Shown here: piece by piece, positions 50,749-58,315 of the stretch | Position numbering within the stretch: the first letter of the stretch is position 1 | Layout: each line of letters opens with the position of its first letter | Source: a virus | IMG/VR virus record: IMGVR_UViG_3300014720_000017 | Span: 62,001-126,000 of that record | DNA length: 64,000 bases | Direction: 5' to 3' (one strand) | Notes under the pieces: generated by a model | The model's database searches: none | Seen by the model: only the letters and a program-made list of their open reading frames with translations | What the model was told of the DNA's origin: nothing | Program-made: the position numbers and the translations under genes

Positions 50749-52083
50749 ATGTGTGGATTCGCTGTATCAAATGTAGGAAACCTTCTGGGTTCAAATCAAT
50801 TTTGTTCTAAAAGAGGTCCAGATTCTACGGATAGACAAGAAATCAATGGTGTTGAATTTCTGCACAATCATCTGCATATAACAGGATCAATATTAAAGCA
50901 ACCGTTTGTTAAAGATGACATCGTTTGTGTATTCAACGGTGAAATTTATAACTACAAAGAATTTGGTACTTATCGAAGCGACGGCGAATGTATCATCGAT
51001 GTTTATAAAAATTACGGTGATAAATTTGCTGAAAAACTCGACGGTGAATTCGCAATTTGTATTGTAGATTTTGTTCAACAAAAATTAATAACTGTAACTG
51101 ATGCATTTTCTTGCAAACCTCTTTGGTATGAAATTAAAGATAGAAAATTTTGTGTAGCATCGTATAACAGTCAATTGTATGGGCTAGGTTTCATAGATGG
51201 AATAAAACAAAAATCCAACACCACAAGAGTTTATAATTTACGAAAAATATCTCTTAATTTGTTAGCCGAGCATGAAAATGTTATTTTTGATCTTCGGCAA
51301 CATAAAACTACTTTCGACGATTGGATTCATGCGTTCCAACAGAGTATTTCAAAAAGGATCGCCAACACAGAATACGGAATGTTCTGCGGAATGAGTTCCG
51401 GATACGACAGCGGTGCGATTGCCTGCGAACTTGAAAAACAACGAGCGAAATTCAAAGCATACACTATCCGTAACAATGAGAATATCGATGTTCTGAATGC
51501 TAGACTTAAGAAAATTTCAAATACAGAAGCTTTTGAATTAAGCGGGGAAGAATTTCAAATTTGGAAGACCGAACTGAGAACCAACTGCGAAAATTTTAGC
51601 TACAACGATCACTTAATGAGCTATGATATTAAGAAGGATCAGGCATCGATGGGATTGGCTGCAATTTGTAGTAGAGCAAGAAAAGAAAAAAGAAGAATAT
51701 ATTTCAGTGGTCAAGGTGCCGACGAAATAATTAGCGACTATGGATTTGGTGGAACTAAAATTTACAAACATAGTTCTTTTGGTGGCAAGTTTCCTCAAGA
51801 CTTAACAGGATTCTTTCCCTGGCACAGCTTTTGGGATGGTACTCAAATACAATATCTTAATAAAGAAGAATATATAGCAGGACATTTTGGAATCGAAACA
51901 AGATATCCGTTTCTAGATAAAAATCTTGTTCAAGAATTTCTTTGGTTAACTGCAGACTTGAAAAATAGTAAGTACAAGAGTTGTTTAGACGAATATTTAA
52001 AAATTAATAACTTCCCCTATCAGCCTGCTGAAAAACGAGGATTTCATGTTATAGATAAAGGTAACAAGGTGAGAACTGTATGA
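50749..52083 (+). CDS. asparagine synthetase-like glutamine amidotransferase
   Basis: A 444-residue protein with an Ntn amidotransferase domain (MCGFAV with catalytic Cys2; KRGPDSTDR; VCVFNGEIYNYKEF) and an ATP-pyrophosphatase domain (GMSSGYDSGAIACEL near residue 220; the consensus PP-loop SGGxDS here reads SSGYDS). YFSGQGADEIISDY and FGIETRYPFLDK are further conserved motifs. It is about 100 residues shorter than AsnB. In surface glycan clusters such enzymes (WbpS-like) amidate sugar carboxyl groups, fitting the nearby uronate-forming dehydrogenase. Confidence 0.82.
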   Translation: MCGFAVSNVGNLLGSNQFCSKRGPDSTDRQEINGVEFLHNHLHITGSILKQPFVKDDIVCVFNGEIYNYKEFGTYRSDGECIIDVYKNYGDKFAEKLDGEFAICIVDFVQQKLITVTDAFSCKPLWYEIKDRKFCVASYNSQLYGLGFIDGIKQKSNTTRVYNLRKISLNLLAEHENVIFDLRQHKTTFDDWIHAFQQSISKRIANTEYGMFCGMSSGYDSGAIACELEKQRAKFKAYTIRNNENIDVLNARLKKISNTEAFELSGEEFQIWKTELRTNCENFSYNDHLMSYDIKKDQASMGLAAICSRARKEKRRIYFSGQGADEIISDYGFGGTKIYKHSSFGGKFPQDLTGFFPWHSFWDGTQIQYLNKEEYIAGHFGIETRYPFLDKNLVQEFLWLTADLKNSKYKSCLDEYLKINNFPYQPAEKRGFHVIDKGNKVRTV

Positions 52084-52730
52084 GTAATATTGTTGTAATA
52101 TTAGCCGGTGACAAAAATTTTAAATCATATGTTGAACAGGGAAAACGCAAGACTGAATCGTTAGGTTATCCTGTTGATGCATATGATTTGGGAGGGTTAG
52201 GATTTGGAACCCCCTTCGTTGGGAAGGTCAGTGATGAACCAAATGCTAAGATACCCTGTAAACCTAGAATCATTCTCGAGGCATTGAAAAAAGTAAACGA
52301 CGGGGACTATGTAGTTTGGCTTGATGCCGATGCTCTCATCCAACAACGAATAGATGAAATCAAGGAAGATTATGATATCGCAGTGACGGTTAGGGCGCCA
52401 AAAGCAGTGGAACATTCTTTACCTATCAATGCAGGAATAGTTTTCGTTAGAAAGACAAAATCTGCGATTAAATTTGTAAATGATTGGATGACTCTATCAG
52501 AACAAGGCGTAAGTGATCAGCCTCCTTTAAACAAGCTGTGTGCTGTCAGCAGCAAAGATAGAGACACCACGGTTAACCGAAACGGTACCAAGATTAAAGT
52601 TTACAGATGTGAAGTTTATAATAATTTTTATAAACAAGGTAAAATAATCAACGGGGTCAATCCGGCGAACGTAAAGATTGTTCATTATAAAACGAAGCTA
52701 AGACATCTGTATCCTTTGGAGAAATCATGA
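52080..52730 (+). CDS. GT-A glycosyltransferase-like protein
   Basis: A 216-residue protein. ILEALKKVNDGDYVVWLDADALIQQRIDEI contains the DAD (DxD) metal site. DIAVTVRAPKAVEHSLPINAGIVFVRKTKSAIKFVNDWM and QPPLNKL are typical of small nucleotide-sugar transferases. It overlaps the amidotransferase and the next epimerase by 4 bases each. Confidence 0.68.
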   Translation: MSNIVVILAGDKNFKSYVEQGKRKTESLGYPVDAYDLGGLGFGTPFVGKVSDEPNAKIPCKPRIILEALKKVNDGDYVVWLDADALIQQRIDEIKEDYDIAVTVRAPKAVEHSLPINAGIVFVRKTKSAIKFVNDWMTLSEQGVSDQPPLNKLCAVSSKDRDTTVNRNGTKIKVYRCEVYNNFYKQGKIINGVNPANVKIVHYKTKLRHLYPLEKS

Positions 52731-53554
52731 AAATCTTAATCACAGGTAATTCAGGTTACATAGGATCTCATCTTTCTGCCATGCTTGGCAAAATAGGCAA
52801 ATATGATGTACACGGGTTAGACAAGAAAAAACCTCAAGTGCCTCTAAGTAAACATTACTATCAAGATATCAGGGATCAAGAATGGCAGATGTCTGATTCG
52901 TATGATTGTGTTATACATCTGGCTGCCGAAGTCGCTGTAGGTAGGAGTGTTAAAAATCCAATACTATATTATACCACTAACACACAAGGCACACTAAATG
53001 TTTTAAGAAACATATCTACCAAACGATTTGTCCATGGGAGTACAGGTTCTGCCGGTCCTATGAATAATCCGTATGGTATCAGCAAAAGAGGTGCCGAAGA
53101 TGTAGTAAGACAATTTTGCACTGTTAATAATATCCCATATACAACATTTAGATTTTACAATGTTACGGGCACGGGCGGGTATGAGCCTACGAATCCAGAT
53201 GGTCTGATGTGGAATCTAATCAACGCAGAAAAGACTGGGGGGTTTAATTTGTTCGGTGACGACTACGATACTGAGGATGGGTCTGCGGTAAGGGACTATA
53301 CACATGTCAACGAAATATGCACTGCTCTGGTTTCAGCCTTAGAAGAAAGTACCAATCAAATAGAAAACCTCGGACATGGGATTGGAACCACAGTGAAACA
53401 GATGATATCTCTTTATAAAGCCGTTAATAATTGCGATTTCGAAGTTAGGATCTGTCCTCGCAGAGACGGTGATCTAGAAAGAAGTGTGTTAGACAATCCG
53501 TCGAAATTCATGCAGAAACTATATTCTATGGAAGATTTACTAAAGGTAAAATGA
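52727..53554 (+). CDS. NAD-dependent sugar epimerase (GalE-like)
   Basis: A 275-residue SDR epimerase. ITGNSGYIGSHLSAML is the NAD-binding loop (GxxGxxG), VIHLAAEVAVGRSVKNP, VHGSTGSAG, NPYGISKRGAED (YxxxK) and EDGSAVRDYTHVNEIC (a typical GalE block) follow, then NLGHGIGTTVKQMI. The reaction is probably a C4 epimerisation of a UDP-hexose or amino sugar. It is shorter than GalE (338). It is the last glycan gene before replication genes. Confidence 0.8.
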   Translation: MKILITGNSGYIGSHLSAMLGKIGKYDVHGLDKKKPQVPLSKHYYQDIRDQEWQMSDSYDCVIHLAAEVAVGRSVKNPILYYTTNTQGTLNVLRNISTKRFVHGSTGSAGPMNNPYGISKRGAEDVVRQFCTVNNIPYTTFRFYNVTGTGGYEPTNPDGLMWNLINAEKTGGFNLFGDDYDTEDGSAVRDYTHVNEICTALVSALEESTNQIENLGHGIGTTVKQMISLYKAVNNCDFEVRICPRRDGDLERSVLDNPSKFMQKLYSMEDLLKVK

Positions 53555-53814
53555 TGGGTACTCTCAAACCCGATGCCAAAATAATCTACGAAAGTCCCGA
53601 CAACGGCGACACGGTTTATGCCCGATATGCCGGAGAATCTGAAAGATGGATGGTTGGACAGAGCACCAAAGCTAAAGATCGAATTGATTTAATCAAAGAA
53701 AATAAACTTTGGGGAGAAATTCGTCGAGCAGCTCGATCAAATCAGGTCTTGCAAGATGCTCTAGATCGTGTTAAAATACTATACGAACTGAGCAGAGGCG
53801 ATGGGAAAAAATAA
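53551..53814 (+). CDS. hypothetical protein (87 aa)
   Basis: An 87-residue basic protein: AKIIYESPDNGDTVYARYAGESERWMVGQS then a helical LIKENKLWGEIRRAARSNQVLQDALDRVKILYEL. It starts with ATGATG at 53551 or 53554, overlapping the epimerase stop, and overlaps the next gene by 14 bases. No family recognised. Confidence 0.6.
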   Translation: MMGTLKPDAKIIYESPDNGDTVYARYAGESERWMVGQSTKAKDRIDLIKENKLWGEIRRAARSNQVLQDALDRVKILYELSRGDGKK

Positions 53815-54280
53815 ACACGTAGATCTATTCAAAGATATGATTCCTGCAGTAGACATGGGGATCAAAGAACTTTGGGACGCTGCCACCGAAGAAGGTCGCC
53901 AAGAAATCAAAGGTGATTTTTGGAATCTCAATCGCTATATCAGTTCAGTTAAATCCTCCAATTCAGAACTGCAGGAACACTATGTACTCACCGTCAATGA
54001 ATACTACAACAAGCATTGGGCTGATATACAACAGCATCCGCAATTGGTATGGCAGACTCTATGCCTCTGCAGCCACGAATCGAAAAAAACACACTTCCAC
54101 GAATGGATTCCTCTGAAAACACGCAAGAACAAAAAAGAAGAATTCATCGCAGAACAGTTTCCTAACATGAAGCGAGCAGACATTGAAACACTGGCAGAAC
54201 TCACCACAGATCAAGAAATCAAACAGTACTGTGAGAACCTTGGTTGGGACAAAAAGCAGATCCATGGACTTAAACTTTAA
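53801..54280 (+). CDS. clamp loader small subunit-like protein (gp62-like)
   Basis: A 159-residue protein with the outline of cyanophage-type gp62: VDLFKDMIPAVDMGIKELWDAATEEG, WNLNRYISSVKSSNSELQEHYVLTVNEYYNKHWADIQQHPQLVWQTLCLCS, HEWIPLKTRKNKKEEFIAEQFPNMKRADIETLAELT and LGWDKKQI. gp62 works with gp44 to load the gp45 clamp, but gp44 and gp45 are not in this window, so the assignment is tentative. It overlaps both neighbours. Confidence 0.5.
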   Translation: MGKNKHVDLFKDMIPAVDMGIKELWDAATEEGRQEIKGDFWNLNRYISSVKSSNSELQEHYVLTVNEYYNKHWADIQQHPQLVWQTLCLCSHESKKTHFHEWIPLKTRKNKKEEFIAEQFPNMKRADIETLAELTTDQEIKQYCENLGWDKKQIHGLKL

Positions 54281-54947
54281 GTGCGAATACTGCGGTAAAG
54301 CATTTGCTAAGGAAAAGACTCTGTTTGTGCATGTCTGTGAACAAAAACGTCGTTATCTCAGTCGAGATGAACGACATGTACAGATGGGACTGATCACCTT
54401 CCAACGATTTTACGATCTCACACAAAAATCCAAATCAGTTAAAACCTTTGACGAATTTGATGCCAGTCCGTACTATACTGCATTTGTGAAGTTTGGCAGT
54501 TTCATGATCAATACTGCCCCTATCTATCCTGAACGATTCATTGACTTTGTGATCAAGAGCGGAGTCAAGTTAGATCACTGGTGTCGCGATGAGTTATATG
54601 ATTCATACATCAGTGAATTGATCAAGTTAGAACCCGCAGACGGAGCCATACAAAGAACCATACAGAACATGATGGCCTGGAGTGAAAAGAATCACAGTGC
54701 TTGGGAACACTATTTTGCCTATGTGAATCTCAATCGTGCCACACATGATATCAAAGAAGGATTGATCTCTCCTTGGATCCTGTTAAATACTCGAGAAGGC
54801 AAGGCCATGCTGCAGAAGATGAATGATGAACAGCTGGCCATAGTTGGTCCAGTGATCGATCCGCAGTTTTGGCTGCGTAGATTTAAAGAATTGCCTGAAG
54901 ATCTAGAACTGGTACGAGATGTCATCAAGGAAGCTAAGATACTGTGA
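54264..54947 (+). CDS. C2H2 zinc-finger-bearing protein (227 aa)
   Basis: I start at ATG 54264 (MDLNFKCEYCGKAFAKEKTL); the longer frame from 54183 lies inside the preceding gene. CEYCGKAFAKEKTLFVHVC is a zinc-finger-like motif (Cys-x2-Cys...His-x-Cys) at residues 7-25. The rest is helical with conserved-looking LITFQRFYDLTQ, YYTAFVKFG, RFIDFVIKSGVKLDHWCRDELYDSYI and WILLNTREGK. Related proteins occur in other aquatic T4-like phages (from memory). Probably DNA- or RNA-associated; function unproved. Confidence 0.6.
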   Translation: MDLNFKCEYCGKAFAKEKTLFVHVCEQKRRYLSRDERHVQMGLITFQRFYDLTQKSKSVKTFDEFDASPYYTAFVKFGSFMINTAPIYPERFIDFVIKSGVKLDHWCRDELYDSYISELIKLEPADGAIQRTIQNMMAWSEKNHSAWEHYFAYVNLNRATHDIKEGLISPWILLNTREGKAMLQKMNDEQLAIVGPVIDPQFWLRRFKELPEDLELVRDVIKEAKIL

Positions 54948-55174
54948 TGCCGAAAAAACCCAAGGTGGAAGAAGTGGTAGAAGAGTTGGCAGAAAATGAA
55001 ACTTTTATTTCAGACGAAGACATCGAGATAGAAGTGATGTATACTAGTGATGAAGAGCCTGCTGTTTACGTGAAGTTTACTAACTTTGCAGATGTAGAAG
55101 ATGCAGAAGCTTACGCAGAATTTCTTGCAGAAACATTGCCATTACTGTTGTTTGAAACCACAAGGATACATTGA
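54947..55174 (+). CDS. small acidic protein (75 aa)
   Basis: An acidic ~75-residue protein (MPKKPKVEEVVEELAENETF...IEVMYTSDEEPAVYVKFTNFADVEDAEAYAEFLAETLPLLLF). ATG 54947 overlaps the previous stop by one base; a GTG at 54944 is an alternative. The end looks like a beta-strand plus helix unit. No family recognised; small acidic proteins in this position could be transcription or clamp cofactors. Confidence 0.5.
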   Translation: MPKKPKVEEVVEELAENETFISDEDIEIEVMYTSDEEPAVYVKFTNFADVEDAEAYAEFLAETLPLLLFETTRIH

Positions 55175-55371
55175 TGACTAGAACTTTAAAAAACGGAGAA
55201 TCTGTCGAAGAGCTGGAAATTCCAGTGATACTCACCATTAAAACCAAGTGCCCACAAAAATACATGCTGATTGATCAAGAGACCGGCGAGGTATATACAC
55301 CGCACACAACTCCAGGTTCTAGTCAATGGCGTAAGATCGCACAGGGTGATCTAGAATTTATTTGGAACTAA
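55174..55371 (+). CDS. small hypothetical protein (65 aa)
   Basis: A 65-residue protein: TRTLKNGESVEELEIPVILTIKTKCPQKYMLIDQETGEVYTPH...WRKI. It starts at ATG 55174, overlapping the previous stop by one base. The VLTIKTKCPQKYMLIDQETGEVY segment suggests a small beta sandwich. No recognised family. It is in a tightly packed operon with the DnaE-like gene, which starts 1 base after its stop. Confidence 0.5.
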   Translation: MTRTLKNGESVEELEIPVILTIKTKCPQKYMLIDQETGEVYTPHTTPGSSQWRKIAQGDLEFIWN

Positions 55372-55372
55372 A

Positions 55373-55951
55373 ATGCCTGACATCGACATAGACTTCGTTG
55401 ATAGAGATTCTGCACTTGATCTGTTTAAGCACATCAAGGCCAGTCGTGTAGATAGCGGTCAATTGGTCAAACACAATACCGGTGTTTATTTTCACGCAGT
55501 TCCAGTAAATGCTGAGGCCAATGTCTGTGCTGTGCCCTATGATCAAGCAGAAACGCAAGGATATTTCAAGATAGATTTTTTAAATGTTGGTATCTACAAA
55601 GGTGTTCGCGATGAAGCGCATCAAGTGGAATTAATGAATCAGGAGCCTCTATGGGATCTACTTCAACAACAAGAGTTCGTCGATCTGTTATTTCATTTGA
55701 ATGGCCATGGTGCAATTCTGAAACAGTGTTGCCCTACTTCCGTGGAACAATTAGCTGCGGTCCTTGCCATGATACGGCCAGCCAAGAGGCATTTGATTGG
55801 GAAGTCTTGGACGGAGATAATGAAAGAAGTTTGGATCAAACCAGAGACTGACGAATACTACTTTAAGAAAAGCCACGCTACGGCCTATGCTGTGGCTATC
55901 GTGGTGCAGATGAACTTAATATGTGAAAGTATCAGCTACGGATTCACGTAG
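55373..55951 (+). CDS. miniature DnaE-like protein (DNA polymerase III alpha-related)
   Basis: A 192-residue protein whose blocks follow DnaE: MPDIDIDFVDRD (compare 'DFDIDF' of the palm), GYFKIDFLNVGIYKGV ('KxDFLGL..L'), PLWDLLQQQ, CPTSVEQLAAVLAMIRPAKRHLIGKSW ('.t.f.DLiav.al.RPgp') and YYFKKSHATAYAVAIVVQMNLI ('FnkSHAaaYa'). It is six times shorter than DnaE, lacks the PHP and beta-binding domains, and has much of the palm and fingers collapsed. A catalytic polymerase is unlikely; a decoy or regulator of host polymerase is possible (inference). Confidence 0.6.
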   Translation: MPDIDIDFVDRDSALDLFKHIKASRVDSGQLVKHNTGVYFHAVPVNAEANVCAVPYDQAETQGYFKIDFLNVGIYKGVRDEAHQVELMNQEPLWDLLQQQEFVDLLFHLNGHGAILKQCCPTSVEQLAAVLAMIRPAKRHLIGKSWTEIMKEVWIKPETDEYYFKKSHATAYAVAIVVQMNLICESISYGFT

Positions 55952-56318
55952 ATATTTTTCTAACCAGTGTGATCGATTTGCGTTTCACACGTTTGACTAT
56001 GATATCATTGAGACTGGTACAGGGGCCAAATAGTACCTTGACATCTTTGGTAGAAAAGGTCTTGACCACATACCGGAAAATAGCCAGTTCTTTTGCTAGA
56101 AAGATATTGATAGGAATCTGTCTATTTGATTCCCACCACCATGTTTCGCCTAGTTCTATAAACTGTTGTTTTTCGAGATCTGTACGAATACTGCTGTAAT
56201 CGTAGATACTGGTAACCTGAGCATCTTGGTTGATAATTATACCAACATATTCGTGATTTACGTGGTTGATAACGCTGATGAACGGAAAATTTTCTTGTAG
56301 GTTAGTTGATATTCTCAT
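55944..56318 (-). CDS. hypothetical protein (124 aa)
   Basis: A 124-residue alpha/beta protein on the minus strand: FPFISVINHVNHEYVGIIINQDAQVTSIYDYSSI, then QQFIELGETWWWESNRQIPINIFL and a basic C-terminus VKRVKRKSITLVRK. It overlaps the DnaE-like gene end by 8 bases (convergent). No family recognised. Its divergent partner is the structural gene at 56350. Confidence 0.6.
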   Translation of the reverse strand: MRISTNLQENFPFISVINHVNHEYVGIIINQDAQVTSIYDYSSIRTDLEKQQFIELGETWWWESNRQIPINIFLAKELAIFRYVVKTFSTKDVKVLFGPCTSLNDIIVKRVKRKSITLVRKIST

Positions 56319-56320
56319 TC

Positions 56321-56328
56321 GATAAATA
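56321..56328 (+). promoter_or_regulatory. T4-type late promoter motif (GATAAATA)
   Basis: GATAAATAATG lies 21 nt before ATG 56350, with AAAGG in the leader as a ribosome binding site. It is in the 31-bp divergent gap with the minus-strand gene. Confidence 0.55.
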
Positions 56329-56349
56329 ATGCTAAAGGTCCGTTAATGT

Positions 56350-57174
56350 ATGCAATTTAATCCAGTTTATTTATACTCAAATAAGTTAGATGTTTTCACC
56401 AGTTCTATGGACACTTGGTCAACAGAGAGGTATCGTAAAGTGTATAATCGCAATCTAAAAATATTTCGTGGTGTTGATAATCGCATAGACATCCAGGTTC
56501 GCAACGCAGATCAAAAGGCCAGTAACATCGTTGGTAGTACTTTGGTATTTAACCTCGTTAGCCGAGACACCAAAGATTTAGTTTTGCAGAAAGATTTCAC
56601 AGCCATGGATCTTGCCACAGGCAAGGTCACAGTGACATTAAATGAAACCGAACTCATGGACCTCGACAATGGGTTCTATAACTACAGCATTATCAAAGAA
56701 ATCCGTGCTACTGTAGATTCCACAGACTACAAGGTCACATCCAAGACTCCTATGTACGTAGATGCACAGTATGATACAGTAGGTACACTAGAGATCAGTG
56801 GTGATGTGTATGGTGATGTAGAACCCAGTGTGCTGGTAGATACGTTTAATTATACCAACCCATTCACCCAGGGAGATGACACACCCAAGTTTTTTGTCAG
56901 CCAAATCATAGATGCAAGGCCTACGCTGAACACTGCTAATTCCACACACACATTCCAATTTTACACCACAACCTACCAAGGTACAGTGACCATCGAAGGC
57001 AGTCTAGACACACAAGGTGCTACCCCAAGAGAATCTAAATGGGCCACTGTAGCCACTGTAGATTTAACCACTGCCAAATACAAAAATGTCGTGGGCAAGT
57101 ACAATTGGTTTAGGATTAAGCACGTTCCAACCACCGCAAACACAGGAACCGTTGACAAGATACTTTACAGATAG
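56350..57174 (+). CDS. putative virion protein (274 aa)
   Basis: A beta-rich 274-residue protein: MQFNPVYLYSNKLDVFTSS, NRIDIQVRNADQKASNIVGSTLVFNLVS, GKVTVTLNETELMDLDNGFYNYSI, then a second domain FQFYTTTYQGTVTIEGSLDTQ...WATVATVDLTTAKYKNVVGKYNWFRIKHVPTT. The tandem Ig-like or jelly-roll strands suggest a baseplate, fibre or capsid decoration protein. The late promoter upstream supports a structural role. Its last 25 bases contain the promoter of gp61. Confidence 0.6.
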   Translation: MQFNPVYLYSNKLDVFTSSMDTWSTERYRKVYNRNLKIFRGVDNRIDIQVRNADQKASNIVGSTLVFNLVSRDTKDLVLQKDFTAMDLATGKVTVTLNETELMDLDNGFYNYSIIKEIRATVDSTDYKVTSKTPMYVDAQYDTVGTLEISGDVYGDVEPSVLVDTFNYTNPFTQGDDTPKFFVSQIIDARPTLNTANSTHTFQFYTTTYQGTVTIEGSLDTQGATPRESKWATVATVDLTTAKYKNVVGKYNWFRIKHVPTTANTGTVDKILYR

Positions 57175-57180
57175 TATACT
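57152..57180 (+). promoter_or_regulatory. sigma70-like early promoter for primase
   Basis: TTGACA (57152-57157, perfect), a 17-bp spacer and TATACT (57175-57180) end 6 nt before ATG 57187. The predicted transcription start falls at the start codon, so the message is likely leaderless. The -35 box lies within the end of the upstream gene. Confidence 0.75.
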
Positions 57181-57186
57181 GTATGT

Positions 57187-58218
57187 ATGACTCTCGTTGT
57201 GGACAAGTTCCGTGCTCTATTACCGCCTCGTGCCAAACACAGTCCTTCCGGTTGGACATCGTTTAATGCACCCTGCTGCCACCATCGAGGACACAAATCG
57301 GACACACGCAAACGAGGCGGTATTCGTTTTGACAGCAACGGTATAGTCTATAACTGTTTCAACTGTAAATTCACAACTGGTTGGCAACCAGGATCCCCGT
57401 TTGGCGAAAAGATGAAAACACTGAGTCGCTGGATGGGTGCTAGTGAAGATACTGTGAAAGAATTAATATTTGAAGCGATAAAAACAGAAGGTGATGAATA
57501 CCGGCCGGCCCCATCTGCAATTCAGGTCGCATTTACAGATAAAGAACTGCCGGAGGGTGCAATGCCCTTGTTAGACTGGGTAAACAGCGAATATTTCAAA
57601 GACGTGTCTATTTTACTCGAACCAGTGATTTCTTATGTTGTAAACCGCGGCTACGACCCCTACAATGGCGATTTTTACTGGAGTCCTAGCCCGGGATATG
57701 AAAATCGTGTTATTTTGCCTTTTAGGTGGCAGGGACGTATAGTTGGCAATACCGCTCGTAAAATCGTTAACGGAAAACCAAAGTATCTATCAGATCAACA
57801 TCCGCATTTTGTATTCAACTTTGATCGTCAGCTGGAAGAACAGAAGTATATACTTGTCTGCGAAGGTCCGTTTGACGCTCTAGCGGTTGGGGGTGTTGCT
57901 CTACTAACTAATGAAATTGCTGAACAGCAGGCAAGGATAATTGATAGTCTAGAAGCAGAAGTTATTGTGATACCGGATCAAGACACAGCTGGACTTATGT
58001 TGTTTGATCGTGCAGCTGAACTAGATTGGAGCATAGCAATGCCTAATTGGGGTCCGGACGTCAAAGATGTAGCAGATGCTGTACAGCGTTACGGTCAATT
58101 ATTTGTGATAGTAGATGCTATTAAAACTGCACAGCGAGGCCAGATAAAAATTAAAATGGCTAAACAACAACAAGAACATAAATTACAGAGGTTAGAATAT
58201 GATAAAGAAAATAGTTGA
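57187..58218 (+). CDS. 61: DNA primase (gp61)
   Basis: A 343-residue DnaG-type primase. An N-terminal zinc-binding region has CCHH (residues 30-33) and CFNC (57-60). A TOPRIM domain follows: YILVCEGPFDALAVGG near residue 217 with the conserved Glu, and VIVIPDQDTAGLMLFDRA near 257 with the DxD. Supporting blocks are ENRVILPFRWQGRIVGNTARK and PKYLSDQHPH. With gp41 it forms the primosome. A lysine/glutamine-rich helix ends the protein. It shares its 3' end with a 38-aa ORF. Confidence 0.9.
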   Translation: MTLVVDKFRALLPPRAKHSPSGWTSFNAPCCHHRGHKSDTRKRGGIRFDSNGIVYNCFNCKFTTGWQPGSPFGEKMKTLSRWMGASEDTVKELIFEAIKTEGDEYRPAPSAIQVAFTDKELPEGAMPLLDWVNSEYFKDVSILLEPVISYVVNRGYDPYNGDFYWSPSPGYENRVILPFRWQGRIVGNTARKIVNGKPKYLSDQHPHFVFNFDRQLEEQKYILVCEGPFDALAVGGVALLTNEIAEQQARIIDSLEAEVIVIPDQDTAGLMLFDRAAELDWSIAMPNWGPDVKDVADAVQRYGQLFVIVDAIKTAQRGQIKIKMAKQQQEHKLQRLEYDKENS

Positions 58219-58315
58219 AACACTGCTGTGGCCTTGGACCAAGTTTCAAGAAAACAGGCGATTTAAGAAAAGACTTGCTGAGCTGAGAAAACGTGATCCG
58301 TTTATCTACAAATGA
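58199..58315 (+). CDS. tiny basic protein (38 aa) between gp61 and carbamoyltransferase
   Basis: ATG 58199 starts 20 bases before the end of gp61 in another frame and the TGA at 58313-58315 overlaps the next start (ATGA). The product (MIKKIVETLLWPWTKF..., then RRFKKRLAELRKRDPFIYK) is basic, with an amphipathic N-terminal helix. Coupling on both sides makes a real gene plausible. The role is unknown; membrane or nucleic acid association would fit. Confidence 0.5.
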   Translation: MIKKIVETLLWPWTKFQENRRFKKRLAELRKRDPFIYK

